Shown: positions 1 to 11,849 of the stretch, one piece after another
Layout of the letters: each line of letters opens with the position of its first letter
Position numbering within the stretch: the first letter of the stretch is position 1
Assembly (NCBI RefSeq): GCF_040436345.1
Contig: NC_133223.1
Location: 6,175,847-6,239,846 of the forward strand
DNA: 64,000 nt
Direction of reading: 5' to 3'
Source: Pagrus major
Taxonomy: Eukaryota > Chordata > Actinopteri > Spariformes > Sparidae
Notes under the pieces: generated by a model
Told to the model about the DNA's origin: nothing
Seen by the model: the letters and a program-made list of their open reading frames with translations, nothing else
Database searches by the model: none
Translations under genes and position numbers: made by a program

Positions 1-357
1 GGGTGTGGAGCTGCCTGGAGAGGAAGCAATATATTTATCATTATTAATCATATCAATCATCATTCAGATAACAGCAGATCCAGCACATGACTGAAATACA
101 ATCAGATTACTATTTGTCATAGTTTAATATCAGGCAATACTTTTTATTACTATACATTATCATCATATATTAATGAATGTCTACTTGAAGTGGGAGATGG
201 AAATGATGACCAGCAGGTTAAGAGCTGCAGTGAGCAGAGAGATGAAGGACAGCAGAATGTAAATCAGCATGGTCTCAAAGTGAGGACGTATTGGCTTCCT
301 GCAGGAGCTGTTGAGGAGTTGTGGAAAGCAGAGTTCAGTTCCCTCCAAGGTCTCCAT
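1..357 (-). CDS. TAAR gene 1 (olfactory amine receptor), exon 1 and start of exon 2
   Basis: Trace amine-associated receptor, a class A GPCR of the olfactory TAAR family expected in the plasma membrane of olfactory neurons and coupled to a Gs/Golf-type protein. Exon 1 is 185..357: 57 codons plus 2 nt, beginning METLEGTELCF, with an NSS glycosylation site and then TM1 ending LLVIISISHF. A GT donor lies at 184-183. Exon 2 begins at position 14 after a CAG acceptor and runs off the window, so only QLHT is visible. The intron is about 170 bp, phase 2; the split codon gives Lys. An in-frame ATG further upstream (417) would add about 20 residues; the start at 357 is preferred because all paralogues align there. 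The identity of the receptor beyond TAAR family cannot be told from this part. Confidence 0.85.
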
Positions 358-410
358 CACCAGAGAGAGGAGAACCTGCTGAGCTCTGGCAGCTTTTTGA
401 CCAAAGCTTT

Positions 411-431
411 CCATCATACAACTAATTTATC
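411..431 (-). promoter_or_regulatory. conserved ATAAATYAG promoter-like block, TAAR gene 1
   Basis: On the coding strand this reads GATAAATTAGTTGTATGATG, 54 bases before the start codon at 357, with a purine-rich stretch just upstream. The same block recurs before the other five exon 1s in the window. A TATA-like core promoter is the likely role (inference). Confidence 0.45.
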
Positions 432-1020
432 ACTATCCTTCCGGCCCAGCACTCCTTCCTCCTCACCTCTGCTGCTTTGTTCTTCTCCATAGAGATTGAA
501 GTATTAGGCCTTTTACGCTCATCATTCTCAGTGTTGATGACTTTGGTATCTCCTCCTTTGCCCATCTGCCATCGGCCATCTGCCAGATGTCTGAGCTCAA
601 TGTTGTACCCATTGTATCACACCTGGTGGAAATCCCATCAAAAGTACATGACTTGTCTGTTTCTGGTTCAGTTTTGGGGAAAGTTATGGTTTCATTTGGA
701 GTTAGCTGTCGATTTAAGCAAACTCACATTGACAGCGACATTGACAGCGTTTAGTGAACGTCTTTTCATGTCTTATATGAATCTGGAAAAACAATGGATG
801 TAAACTGCAACTTAACTGGTGCACGGTATTTTATTTTTGTCTAGAAATGCTAGCTGACAAGCCAAAATGCTAATATCAGGGAAATGCAAAAAGTGTACTA
901 GAAAGAGTAAGTAGTTTTAAGTAACCCTGACATAAATCAGTAGATTGTGGTTATTCAATAAGACAAACAAAAGCCCACAAAAATTACTGCAATGTGCAAA
1001 CACAGAATTAGTGTTGAATA
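432..1020. other. intergenic, nothing recognised
   Basis: AT-rich non-coding DNA between the TAAR gene 1 promoter region and a Tc1 copy. Short open frames here lack recognisable protein motifs. Confidence 0.5.
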
Positions 1021-1604
1021 TACATCAATAAGCCACAACATTAAAACCACAGGCAGGTGAAGTGAATATTATTTACCATCTCGTTACAATCAAAACTTCT
1101 GCTGGGAAACCTTTGGTCCTGACTTGAGATACACCACCCACCCAATCATGGTTGCAGACCAAGTACACCCCCTCATGGCAATGGCACTCCCCAATGGCAG
1201 TGTACCCCCTCAGCAGAGCAATGCACCCTGCAACACTGCAAAAACAGTTCAGGAATGGTCCGAGGAGGTCAAGGTGTTGAACTGGCCTCCAGATTTCCCA
1301 GATCCCAATCAGTTTGTGCATCCGTGGGATGTGCCAGAACATGTCTGATCTGTGGAGGCACCAGATTGGACTTGGCTCTAACCCGTTAATGCATGAGCAC
1401 AGGCCCTCTGAGGGATTCCTATCGTTTCTGTCAGTGGGGGAGTCCCGTAGACATGTGGGGGTGGTATTGGTCTACAATGGTGTTTGGGTGGGTGATTCCG
1501 TGTCAAGTGGCATCCACATAAATGCCAGGTCCCAAGGTTTCCCAGCAGATCAATGTTTGTTGGTTCATTTGTTAGTGGTTTTAATGTTGTGGCTGATTGG
1601 TGTA
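1021..1604 (+). mobile_element. rearranged Tc1/mariner transposon copy
   Basis: Both ends carry the teleost Tc1 terminal repeat: about 30 bases at 1021..1050 and its inverted copy at 1575..1604, with the hallmark CCACAACATTAAAACCAC. Between them, 1095..1350 matches the 3' part of a Tc1 transposase on the plus strand (the stretch around GTTGCAGACCAAGTACACCC and the LNWPPDFPDPNQF peptide, cognate to the DLNPIEHLW region). From about 1500 to 1555 the same transposase segment (CATTTATGTGGATGCCACTT read on the minus strand) occurs inverted, so the interior is a head-to-head rearrangement. Most of the transposase is missing and the copy must be inactive. Confidence 0.8.
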
Positions 1605-2050
1605 TAGCGGGCAGTAGCCTGCTTTTGCCCAAAACTCCACTTTTACCTTATTCAGAGCCATAGTGCTTGTTGAAAATAAAGTAAGCTTATTTCACAGTTC
1701 ACTTGATACCCTTTAGGTAATCCGCGATGCAGTTAGTTTGCATAGTCCAACAGCATCACCCAATGAGTTTAGAGAACTTCCTTTAGCATAAAGTTGTAAC
1801 ACTACATACACTTGCAAAACTGCAGGAACATGATGGTTTCTTGCTGTTGCAGGGTTTATGGTATCCTAGAGTTTGCCAGCCAGCAAAACGATAGTTTCTC
1901 TAGAAAACCGAAATCTCTCGACTAGTTCTTGATTGTTACATCTATCTAGTGGATTGTTTCTATCCCTTAAGAGTCTCTCCCTTCTACGGGCTCTTTCCAA
2001 AATCCAAATATTTAACTTGGGGCAAGCAATGTTTTATTCCGTCCTGAAGC
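1605..2050. other. intergenic, nothing recognised
   Basis: Non-coding DNA between the Tc1 copy and an LTR-like repeat. No gene, RNA or repeat is recognised. Confidence 0.45.
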
Positions 2051-2059
2051 AACAATCCT

Positions 2060-2300
2060 TCAGTGTAGTTTTGTCTTGGTTACTGTGGCATTCAGGGTTT
2101 TTTTGTCGTTTGTGTTTTTTCCCTTATCTGTCTTCCCCCCTGCCTTCTCCCTCACCTGCTCTTTCCCTGTGTGTGTGTCTGTGTCTTTGGGTGTGGCAAC
2201 GGAGAGGCACTCCTGCAGATCATCAGCTCATCAACCTCAGCTGTATCATCCCGGTCTCTTGTCTACTCTGGTGCCAGATTGTTCCACTGTTTTGTTTTCC
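2060..2300 (+). repeat. LTR-like interspersed repeat, copy 1
   Basis: This stretch is similar over about 200 bases to 42088..42310. Shared marks are a T-rich run after CAGGG, a CTTTCCCTGTGTGTGTG segment, GGAGAGGC followed by CCTGCA, and a closing GCCAGATTGT. The layout resembles a retroelement promoter or LTR. It is an old fragment with no coding part, and the family is not certain. Confidence 0.4.
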
Positions 2301-2591
2301 TGCAAATGTTTTGTCTTTGTCTCTTTGTTTTCCATAAAAAACACATGTAAAGTTTGTGCTTGTAAATATGGCTCAAAAGCATAAAATATTATATATTTTT
2401 TTACTTCCATGAGCAGAGGCTCATGGAGACTGAATCATCACTATTACGACATATTTCTGACACTTTTGTAATTCACTCAGTCAACAACATGAATCAAATA
2501 CCTATTTTCTCTGTATAGAAAATACAGAAATTACATATTAGTTACATAACATTGCTGGTGTGTCGGCCTCTTTATACATCAAATTCTCTCG

Positions 2592-3725
2592 CTACAGCAT
2601 GTTGATTTCACATGAGTCAACCTGCAGAATCCTGAGTGTAACAATGAGTTTGATGGATTTTCTGAACCAGGTGTAGAAAAAGGCGTAGATCAGAGGATTT
2701 AAACAGGAGTTAAAATAGAACAGACATATTACAAAGGCAGCAGCCACAGCATTGAGCATGGTGTCCTGGCCTGTAAGTGCAACACAAAAGTATGGGCAGA
2801 CACATATTAAAAACACAACTACAACAACACCAAGAGCAGTGGCTGCTTTCAACTCAGATTTCTTAGCAATTACTTTCCCTGAACAATGAAGAGTGACAGC
2901 TGCAATATGAGACCGCATGGCACGAGCCTGAGACACAGCCACAACAAATACTCTCATGTACAGAATGACAATGACAGTGACAGGACCAATAAAGGACAAA
3001 AAAAGATCAACATGTACTGCAACATGATCAATAACAATCACACATTGTCCAATACAGGAGTTATACCTGCCTGGTTGTTTCAGGTTATCTTTCAACAGCA
3101 GACTGTGAGAGAGAGCAGAAAACATCCAACACAGACAAACACAGACTTGAACTCTTTTTTGAGTGACTTTAGTGGGGTAATGTAAAGGATCACAAATAGC
3201 AACATAGCGGTCAACAGATATGAGCACCATGGTTCCTATTGAGGCAGAGGTAATAATATAATTCAAAAGATAATACACAGTACACATGAGGTCACCGAGG
3301 AACCAGCAGCCGTCTACGAGGACAATTTGAAAGATCATGAGGAGGCCCACAAAGAAATCTGAGGTGGCCAGAGAAAGAAGGAGGAGGTTGGCAGGGGTGT
3401 GAAGTTGCCTGGGGAGATAAGAGAGCAAAATAATGTCAATATCTGTATCATTCCAGCTGATAAAAGCCATTATAGAAACATAGAAACATGGGTTACACAG
3501 ATTTCACTATTTCTTTCGTTGAGGCATAAATCAGTGAAAAATATTTGCCTACTTGAAGTGTGAGATGGAGATGATCACCAGCAGATTGAGAGCCACAGTG
3601 AGCAGAGAGATGGAGGACAGAATGATGTAAGTGAGCATGGATACAGAGTGAGGACGCTGAGTCTTCCTGCAGGAGGAGTTGAGGAGTTCTGGAAAGCAGA
3701 GTTCAACTTCATCAAGAGTTTTCAT
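2592..3725 (-). CDS. TAAR gene 2, receptor with Asn at 3.32 and Asp at 5.42
   Basis: Complete two-exon TAAR. Exon 1 is 3553..3725 (start MKTLDEVELCF, 57 codons plus 2 nt); exon 2 is 2592..3408; the intron is 144 bp, GT-AG, phase 2; total 329 residues. Exon 2 carries TM2-TM7: D75 (2.50), C100 (3.25), DRY at 124-126, W152 (4.50), P200 (5.50) and the TAAR signature NSCLNPLIYAFFYTWF. At position 3.32 the amine-binding Asp is replaced by N107, while D192 sits at 5.42. Family knowledge says teleost clade III TAARs often lose Asp3.32 and use Asp5.42 for amine contact. The toggle Trp of TM6 is Val (CVCP). An in-frame upstream ATG extends the open frame to 3938, but homology supports the start at 3725. 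The exact TAAR number cannot be assigned by eye. Confidence 0.92.
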
Positions 3726-3780
3726 CGTCAGAATGAGGAGACGAGATGCTGCTCGATCTTTCAAGTGTCTGCCTGAAGCT

Positions 3781-3800
3781 CTGTCATACAACTGATTTAT
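3781..3800 (-). promoter_or_regulatory. conserved ATAAATCAG promoter-like block, TAAR gene 2
   Basis: The coding strand reads ATAAATCAGTTGTATGACAG, 55 bases upstream of the ATG at 3725. A purine tract (GGGAAAAAGGGAGGAGGG) lies about 20-30 bases further upstream. It matches the blocks before the other TAAR exon 1s. Confidence 0.45.
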
Positions 3801-3939
3801 GATGTCTGATATCTTACTCCACATCCCTCCTCCCTTTTTCCCTCTGGGGACATTTTTTTTTAAACAAGCAGTGACTGAACTTCTCACTGCTTTAATTACA
3901 TCATCTATCTTCAATACGCTAAGTCCGAACCTAGCCACC

Positions 3940-4105
3940 CTTGGCCACCACCTGAAAATACTCTTTCCAGGTCAGCAGTTCTCCTCCACTGCTAAACCAG
4001 CCTGCTTTCACTTGCTGAGTGTGTGAATGGTTGCCAGAGCTTCAACTGGGCCAACAGAAAGTCCTTATCCATAGCCTCCCAGAACTCTTCCCACGCCATG
4101 GTTTT
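3940..4105 (-). mobile_element. LINE reverse-transcriptase-protein fragment (RTE/Rex-like)
   Basis: The minus strand reads MAWEEFWEAMDKDF followed in another frame by LLTWKEYF-like residues. These resemble the linker between endonuclease and reverse transcriptase in fish RTE/Rex-type LINE polyproteins (pattern EEFGEAME-D-F, then R-WKEYFEDLLN). The fragment is only about 165 bp and has stops and a frame change, so it is a dead relic. The family assignment rests on two short peptide matches from memory. Confidence 0.35.
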
Positions 4106-4383
4106 TGCTTCAGCAACCGCTGAGGCTTAAGAGAAGGACCGGGTTGGGGCGCTGCACTACACTTTTATTCTCTGGCCTTAAACCTGCATATGTGACAGAT
4201 AGAATAATGTGCATTATGTTGACAGAGAGTTACAGCAGAGTGAAGTATTTTTGTGTTTTCATGTGTTTTAAGTTGCAAATGTCATTGTCAATGCCTGCCT
4301 ACTCTTCGGAGGATCCTTTGCTCACACTATCAAGAGAGGAGTGCAACTGAGCTATACAAACAGCTTACCACTGAAGTCCAGAA

Positions 4384-6168
4384 TGTGACGGCCCCAGGGC
4401 CTCTGCCAGAGTTTGTGTATGTGTGTGTCTGTCTGTCTGTCTGTCTTTCAGGGTGCTGGTAGCTGGTTGGCCATCAGGGGATTGGAGGCAGCTGGCCACT
4501 GTCTCCAGAACTATAAAACCCCGCCCTCATAGAAGTCCACTCTCTCTCTCTGATCCCTGGCATCATGCTGCATTGTTTTGAGTTCTTTTAAGTTGTTGTA
4601 TAAATTTGGTTTGCATTCTCCTAGGTTGGTAGTTTTACTTTTGTTGAATGTGGTATAATTTGTTATATTGATTGCTTTTGGAGAGTTGCCCTTTGTTAAA
4701 ATAAATATATACTTTTGATTTAACTCCCCACGTGCTTTTCCCTTATTTTGTTATGGCCTCGGAGCCGGACCATAACAAATTGGGGGCTTGTCTAACGTGA
4801 GAATTAGTTTGTAAGTAACAAATTTGTTTGACGTGGCACATCATATTGTAGATCCCTTTGTCTGAGGTTCGCGCCTTTCCTGTGTGCCGCCAGGGAAAGT
4901 GACGTGGTGAGAGTGGGTTCCCCAAAATGTGACGTCATCATGGGATTCCCTTTTTTGCGCTCGGTTTGGGAAGCTCACGTAGGGAGTTCAGATGTTTATT
5001 GGAGTTTTTTTTGTGGAAATGATGCTGTGGAAATGAAGTAAACGTTTATGCAAATTGTGTCTTTTACCAAACAGTCGCGGAACAAGGGAAGGTAAGTTTT
5101 TGACCCTTTTGTTGATGCGCAAATGCACCTGTTGTGGTGGTTTCCCTGTAGGCTCAGCGCGTTTCCCCTTTGGGATTCGTGTGCGTTAACTGTAGTGTGG
5201 GGTGAAAGTGGTCAGAGCGTTTGTCTCGGGAGCACATCCGTAGTGTTGGCGGGGTTGCCAGCTGCCTGGTCGCCTTGACCTCATTACTGGTTTTAAGTGC
5301 GTAAGTACCCACCGTCAGTAGCCCCTGAAGACTAGGGTTGAGTTATGTAGATCAAAGTAGGCAGTTAGAGGGGACACCCAACTTTACGAGGTCTGTAGTC
5401 CTCGGTTACGCGCTAAAGGGGTCGAGACAGTACGTTTCTTGTTACCGAAAGCTGTGGTCTGGTTTTTAAAGCATGGAATCAATAGAAGATTTTTTTAACG
5501 CAATTGGAAAAGAGAACATAGTTGCAGATGCTCTGTCCAGAGCTCCATGCCAATGATCATGTTCCATTTCTTCATTTTGGATGTCTCTCACCTGTCTCTT
5601 AATTTGCTTCAAGGTACCAGTAGCTGAGATGGGATGTGAAACTATACAGTGAAGGACATGCGAACAACTATGGAGGTGATTTTTCAGAGGACTGCAAATG
5701 TAGAGTTTTTGAAAGATTGAAGTATGTATTAGTGGTTTACTTGCAGTTTGTAGCAGTCCAGGGTGGGGACCCTGTCTTTATGGGGGGGGGGGGGGGCTCT
5801 GCCAGAGTTTGTGTATGTGTCTGTCTGTCTGTCTTTCAGGGTGCTGGTAGCTGGTTGGCCATCAGGGGGATTGGAGGCAGCTGGCCACTGTCTCCAGAAC
5901 TATAAAACCCCGCCCTCATAGAAGTCCACTCTCTCTCTCTCTGATCCCTGGCATCATGCTGCATTGTTTTGAGTTCTTTTAAGTTGTTGTATAAATTTGG
6001 TTTGCATTCTCCTAGGTTGGTAGTTTTACTTTTGTTGAATGTGGTATAATTTGTTATATTGATTGCTTTTGGAGAGTCGCCCTTTGTTAAAATAAATATA
6101 TACTTTTGATTTAACTCCCCACGTGCTTTTCCCTTATTTTGTTATGGCCTCAGAGCCGGACCATAACA
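4384..6168 (+). mobile_element. short Gypsy-type LTR element nested in the larger one, with 4-bp target duplication
   Basis: Two near-identical LTRs frame this element: 4384..4777, and about 5797..6168 (its 5' edge adjoins a 15-base G run). Both share the ACTATAAAACCCCGCCCTC promoter stretch, the CCCTTTGTTAAAATAAATA stretch and the end GGACCATAACA. The primer-binding-like TGGGGGCTTGTCT follows the first LTR, as expected for a tRNA-Pro-like primer. The bases AGAA occur directly before (4380..4383) and after (6169..6172), a 4-bp target duplication. The interior holds a leader, a short gag-like start (MESIEDFFNAIG) and a small piece of pol, so the copy is far too short to be autonomous. It is younger than its host element because it interrupts it. 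Confidence 0.75.
5782..5796 (+). repeat. homopolymer run of 15 G
   Basis: Uninterrupted G15 at the left border of the second LTR copy. Its length is likely to be unstable and may hide an assembly error. Confidence 0.8.
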
Positions 6169-9100
6169 AGAACAATAAAGAGACTCCGCAAAACTTATTA
6201 ATTAGAGCAATAGATTTAAGGCAAAAAATATTGTGTGAATCACAGGAAGCAGAGTCTAGCCTCAAGTATGACCCTCCACCATTGCAGAGCATGTTCATGC
6301 ACACAGTACTTACAGGCTTACAGAATGACAACATTAAAACTGATCTTCAACCTTACCTGCTGCAACAAGATACCTCCGATGAGTTGCTCTTGGAGAGGCT
6401 AAATATGGCATGTGCTCACGAGAAGGGGAGACAAGATAAAAAGAAGCAGACTTGCACCACAGCGACACTGGCATCCATGCTGTTCAATCTAGCAACACAA
6501 TTGGAGACCAGAAGTGCACGGTTAGACCAAGCATCGCCAAGCTCCCTCCAGATGTGCTGTCAGACCTAAAAAATCAAAGCTGACATAGCACTGTTGAAGG
6601 ATCTTAAAGCAGAAATGTTGCAAATCAGAGAGTCCATTCATAGGACAGAGACTGCACCAAAACTGTATCCTTGTGTTAGCAAAGAGACAGATTTTGGGGG
6701 ACCCAACCACCCAGTGAACCCCTTAGCTAACCTCCCAGCTAAACACCCAGTCGACTCGTCAGCCCACCACCCATTGTATGTTCACTCACCTGTTGATGTA
6801 AACAACATTCAAGCCCAGCACACAAAAGACCAGGGAAAGAGGACAGAGCTCTGGGACGCCCCAATGATCTCAGCCACCTTGATGAAAACCAGAGGCAGGT
6901 TGTCCGTGAGATGTTGAGGGAGGAGTCCGACTCTTTCTCTAGAGCAGATCATAACATAGGTTGTATTGAGAAGCCAGTCGTGCAAACCTATATGTCTGTC
7001 CCCAAGCCTTTATACGAGGGATGAAGGACTATGTGATGGATTTGATTGCTGTATAGATTAGAGTGTTAAACTGCAAGACTCACCCTGACAGGCAGCCAAC
7101 CCCCAGATTCCAGGATATCATGGATGGCCTTGCAGGAAACACCATGTTCTCACCTTTAGACCAGGAAAAAGCCTATCATCAGGGGTTTGTGGCAAAAACC
7201 CCTGATGATAGGCCTGACACCCAGAGGCCTGCATGAATGGGCCAGGATTCCAGTTGGACCTATAAATGCTCCAGTGGCCTTTCAACGTTGCATGGATGAG
7301 TGTTTAGAGGCAAGATCTGTATCCCATATTTGGATGATGTAAAGAAAGTATTGCAGAGACTGAGGCAGTATGGAATCAAACTAAAGTCAAGTAAATGTGA
7401 GTTATTCAAAACCTAAATATGCTACCTTGGGAGAATAGTATCAACAGAAGGAAAGAAAATGGACTGCACTGACCCTCCTGAAAGAAAAAAAACAGTTTGT
7501 GAGTTGAGACTATTAAGTAACTATTAAGCTACTATCGCTAATACATAAAGGACTTTTCTTGCATTGCCAGCCCCCTTTATGAGCTCATGAAGGCACCTGT
7601 TCGCAAAGCTCACAGCCACCAGGAAGTAAGTCACACAAAGCAGGAAATTGAAAAGTGCTACCATCTCACACAAAGATTAAGTGGACTGACTCACACCAAC
7701 AGATTCTTGAGCAACTCATAGACTGTCTAATTCAACCACCTGGCCTGGCATTCCCAGATTTTCCCCAGCCGTTTTTGTCCTTCATACAGACACTTTTAAC
7801 ATGGGGCTAAGAGCTGGGCTGCATCAGAAACAAAGTGAAAAGCGTACAGAAAAAAACACCTTCACTTTGAAGTGGAATTCCTTGCTCTCAAGTGGGAAAA
7901 TACAGAAAGATTCCATGACTATTTGTATTACGCCCCCCTTTTTTACAGTTAACAGTGACAAAAGTCCCTTAACTTACATGCTGTCCACTGCTAAGTTTAA
8001 CGCCATGGGTAGGACATGGGTAGCAGAAATAGCCGACTTTAATTTTATGATAAAATACAGCCCTGGCAAAGACTACATAGAAACTGATAGTTTGTCTAGA
8101 ATGCCAGTTGACATTGAGAAGTTGATGGGTGTGTGCATGGAGGATATGTCTTATGATGCAGTGGGAACGACTGCCCAGGCAGTGGAAACACAGCCAGAGT
8201 CAAATGCCTCATGGTCTATGGCCATATATGTTAAAAGTCTGCTTGATGCCTGAAATACCTCAGTCGCCCCTTTAAAGCCAGTACAAATACAGCAGGTTTA
8301 GAAAGACTACTCATATATTGGCCCAGTTTTACAGTGTAAGTAGTCTGGAGTAAGATCCCTATGCCACAAACTGAAAAAATTCAGTGCACGGAGCCGTTGT
8401 CTCCTCCGGGAATGGGATAAATTGGAGATGGGTTAAAGTGGAGCCCTTGGGGAAAGACAAACTCAAACCCACAGCTTTAAAGGAGCTACACAATCAGATG
8501 GGGCACCAAGGCACTGACAGGACAGTATCACTGATTAAAGACTGTTTTTTTCTGGCCTTACATGCAGCGTGAAATAGAGCAGTATGTATTGAGCTGTACT
8601 GATCTGAAATAGAAAAAACCCAGCCATGAGACAAGGGCCCCTATTACAAACATTGTGACAACCCAGCCTTTCGAAACTTGTGTCAGTGGACTTCAGTCCA
8701 CCTTGATAAGTGCAAAGATGGCTATGAGTATATTCTGGTCATTGTAGGTCATTTCACACTTTTTGCTCAGTTGTACCCTACAACATCAAAGTCTAGAATA
8801 ACAGTAGCCGATGAAATATTCAATGACTATGCCCTGAAATTTGGATTTCCTTAGCGCATTCACCACAATCAGGAAGTTGAGTTTCGAGAATGAGCTATTC
8901 TAGCAACTGAGAAAACATTGCATTGTGGCTGGATCGAGGACTACCCCTTACCATCCGCAGGGGAAGAGCCAAGTGGAACGCTTCAATCAAAACATTGATG
9001 CAGATGCTTAAGACTCTAACGGAAGACAAGATGTCTTGGAATGTTTGCTTATAACTGCACATGTACAGAAGTCCCTGTTGTGGTTGAGGAGTTGGTTCTC

Positions 9101-10599
9101 AGGTAGGGTCTGGTCACACTGGAAGATTAGGAAGGCAAGGTTAATGTGCTGGCGAGTGAACACAAGAAGGCTTTCTAAATACATGAACTCAAGAGATACT
9201 GAGAGCGATCAATTACCACTGGAGCTGGCAACATAACCTGCCACCGTGCAGAGAGAAGATCTGGGTATAAGTGCAGTTGCGATTATACTCAATGCGCTGC
9301 AGGTGTGTGGACCGGCACAGCTCCGACCAGCAACAAAGTCACACCCAGCCTCACCAAGCACCTCTGAAACAAAAAGCACAAAACACAGACCACAAACAAG
9401 CCACCACAAAGTCCAAATCATAACAGTCACAGGCTTTTCCCCATTTTTACCTACTGTATGACTGCTCTCCAAGACTACACATTGATATACACTTCAACTT
9501 ACCCAATGAACCTAGAAGTTGCAGTCAGCGTGACTATGTTGAAAAGTGGTACCAAGGAATGCAAGATGCTTATGTTAATGCAAAAGAGAATGCCCACAAA
9601 TCTGCTCACAGAAACATGAGGAATTATGATAGCAAGTTACCTAGGCGACTGGGTGTTAGTCCGAAACATGACCCCACGGGGTGGACCTGGAAAATTGTGA
9701 AATCAAGGAGAAGACATCATTTATACTGAGGTTCAACAAGTAGGAGAGGATATCCCCATCTACGAGTTGAGACCTGAACATGATAAAGGAAAGTCCAGGA
9801 TCCTGCATTGAAACCTCCTTTTACCATGCAGTCATCTGATACTGGAAGCCGAGTTGCACCTACCTGTGAAAACAAAAAGGAAAACTGCTGTTACAGAAAA
9901 GGGAGAGCGGATTCAGAGGAAGAGGATGATGAGGTTGATTACTGTCTTGTGCCACCTCAGCTCATGGTTCCACCATCGGAACCAGTAGTAGAGACCTCTG
10001 TAATGGCAAATGTGATTGAACCAGACACAAACAAACCTACAATAGAACCACCTCAAATGTAAAACAGTGATGATGACTTACCGGAAATCCAGGATGCTGA
10101 AGAGGACTCCACACCTGATACTGAGGAGGAGACATCGCTTGCCTCAGTGGATGACACACAGGAAGATGAGCTGGAGACCTCAACTGCCTTAGAGACAGGG
10201 TAGGCCAACAAAAATCCTCAGGTATGACAAAATCAGAACTCCATTCTGCTACAGTCTTGCTGTATGTAAGGCCTTAAACATGGACACAGCCAGTGCAGAC
10301 ATACTATAACCAGCACCTTTATTTGTATGTAATGTGAACTGAACTGGACAGTTGAAATGGACTGAGACAAACCTGAATGCATCAAAAGAGTTCCAGTCTG
10401 TAACAGGGGTTTCAAACATGTTTAACTGCATTTCAGTGCTTAAGGTTAAAAGGTCATGATGTTGAGGACACCATCTAATTTCTAAGAAAGTGACAGAATA
10501 ACACACATTATGTTGACTGATAGTTACAGCAGAGTGCAGTATTTTTGTTTTTCATGTGTTTTTTCATGTGTCATGTGCAAATGTCATTCTAATACCACT

Positions 10600-11263
10600 A
10601 GCAGTAAATGGAGCTGTAGCATGTATACGCAGTCTTGAGACTATTTATCTTCCAGTTTGGTTAAGTTTTGTGTGTATTATGTAGGCTACAGTATAACGTA
10701 TCTTGTGTTTAGTGTAATGCTAGCCTTCCTGAGATGTTACATGAAGCACATAAGAAATGCACATAAGAAATACACTGGCTCAGTATGCATCAAGTATTAA
10801 CAACACTTTATTGGTTTTGTTTGGTTTAGCGTAGTGCAAAAATAGTGCAAAACAATGCAAAAACAGTCGAGTTTAGGGGTCACAAAGTTCTTTCTTTGGC
10901 TTCAATTAGCAACTAAACAGCCCTTTTCAGCTGATAAAAGTGCTCCACTGCTAAAAGAGACTGCTCCAGAGACTACTTGCACACTGTGCACACCTTAGAG
11001 GAACACATCATTGTATGCGGCTTTCTGAGAAAGTATTACAATGCCTTTTCATAAGGGAAGGCCTCAGGATGTGGTCCTCCTAAGACCCGGCAATTCATTT
11101 TTGTCCTCTGTGGGGGACATGAGTCTGAGACCTCTAATTCAAGTATCATTAATATAATCTATCTGAATGCTACTGTCCCTTTAAGAGCAGGTCAATGGGC
11201 TCTCATTTAATGGCCCAGTTGTGGGGGAGGGGGCCAACACAACACAGCCATTGTCTTTTCAAA
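10600..11263. other. intergenic, upstream region of the piggyBac-derived gene
   Basis: No open frame with recognisable content. From 11080 the sequence becomes more GC-rich and contains TGTCCTCTGTGGGGGACAT near 11103; a related TGTCCTCTGTAGTGGACAT lies at 11453. A 5' flank of the gene starting at 11264 is the likely role. Confidence 0.4.
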
Positions 11264-11804
11264 ATGGCGGGAATTTCATCTTCCACATTTTATGGCAACA
11301 AGAGAGGTAAGTCATCACTTTTTTACAGATATAATGTTTCTGTTGCCAAAAATCAAGTTGTTTCTTTAAAATAAATGTATTGTCTTCCATTTAGTAAGAT
11401 TTTTAAAAAGTCACATTAATTTTAACCCTTTCAAAACACAACTTTTATTCAATGTCCTCTGTAGTGGACATCAGGACTTACTAACGTCCATTTGTGATAC
11501 AGCAGGGAGCAGAGGGCTAAGTGAGGCAGAGAGGATTTTGTTAAGAATTGTGGAAAGAGATTCTGATCTAGAGCTGTCTGAAGATGAGGTGGAGCAGGGC
11601 CAAAGAGAGGAGGAAGATGAAAGTTCAGAGGAGGATACTGCAACTGTTGAGGAAGATGAGCCTGAGCCAGGGAAAAGTGATGATACACATCGTGTGTTAT
11701 GGATCAAGAGCAATGTGTAAGCTAGAGTATTGAAGTTTATTGCTATTACAGTGTGTAGAAAGGGAAATGAAAGCAGTTCTAGTTCACACTGTTGATCACA
11801 CGCG

Positions 11805-11849
<45 letters not shown>

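Larger units (their letters stand above)
4190..10590 (+). mobile_element. Ty3/Gypsy LTR retrotransposon fossil, interrupted by another Gypsy element
   Basis: Broken old copy on the plus strand. A gag-like region lies at about 4280..6920. A reverse transcriptase core follows at about 7050..7450, with [21 protein letters not shown] and a YLDD-box region. RNase H ends near 8130 (YSPGKDYIETDSLSRMP), a zinc-binding integrase segment lies near 8460..8560, the integrase core at 8690..9000, and an integrase tail at about 9490..9700. An acidic tail of unknown role ends near 10200. A block of roughly 100 bases near 4190..4290 recurs at 10490..10590, so these may be the remains of its terminal repeats. 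Many breaks are visible and it cannot be active. A second, shorter Gypsy element (4384..6168) sits inside its gag region. Confidence 0.75.

Noticed and set aside
2886-3185. open frames antisense to TAAR exon 2 (similar ones at 27968..28303, 39622..39957, 46792..47007, 63400..63609)
   Set aside because: They recur at the same place opposite the conserved TM3-TM5 part of every TAAR, so they are shadows of its codon pattern.
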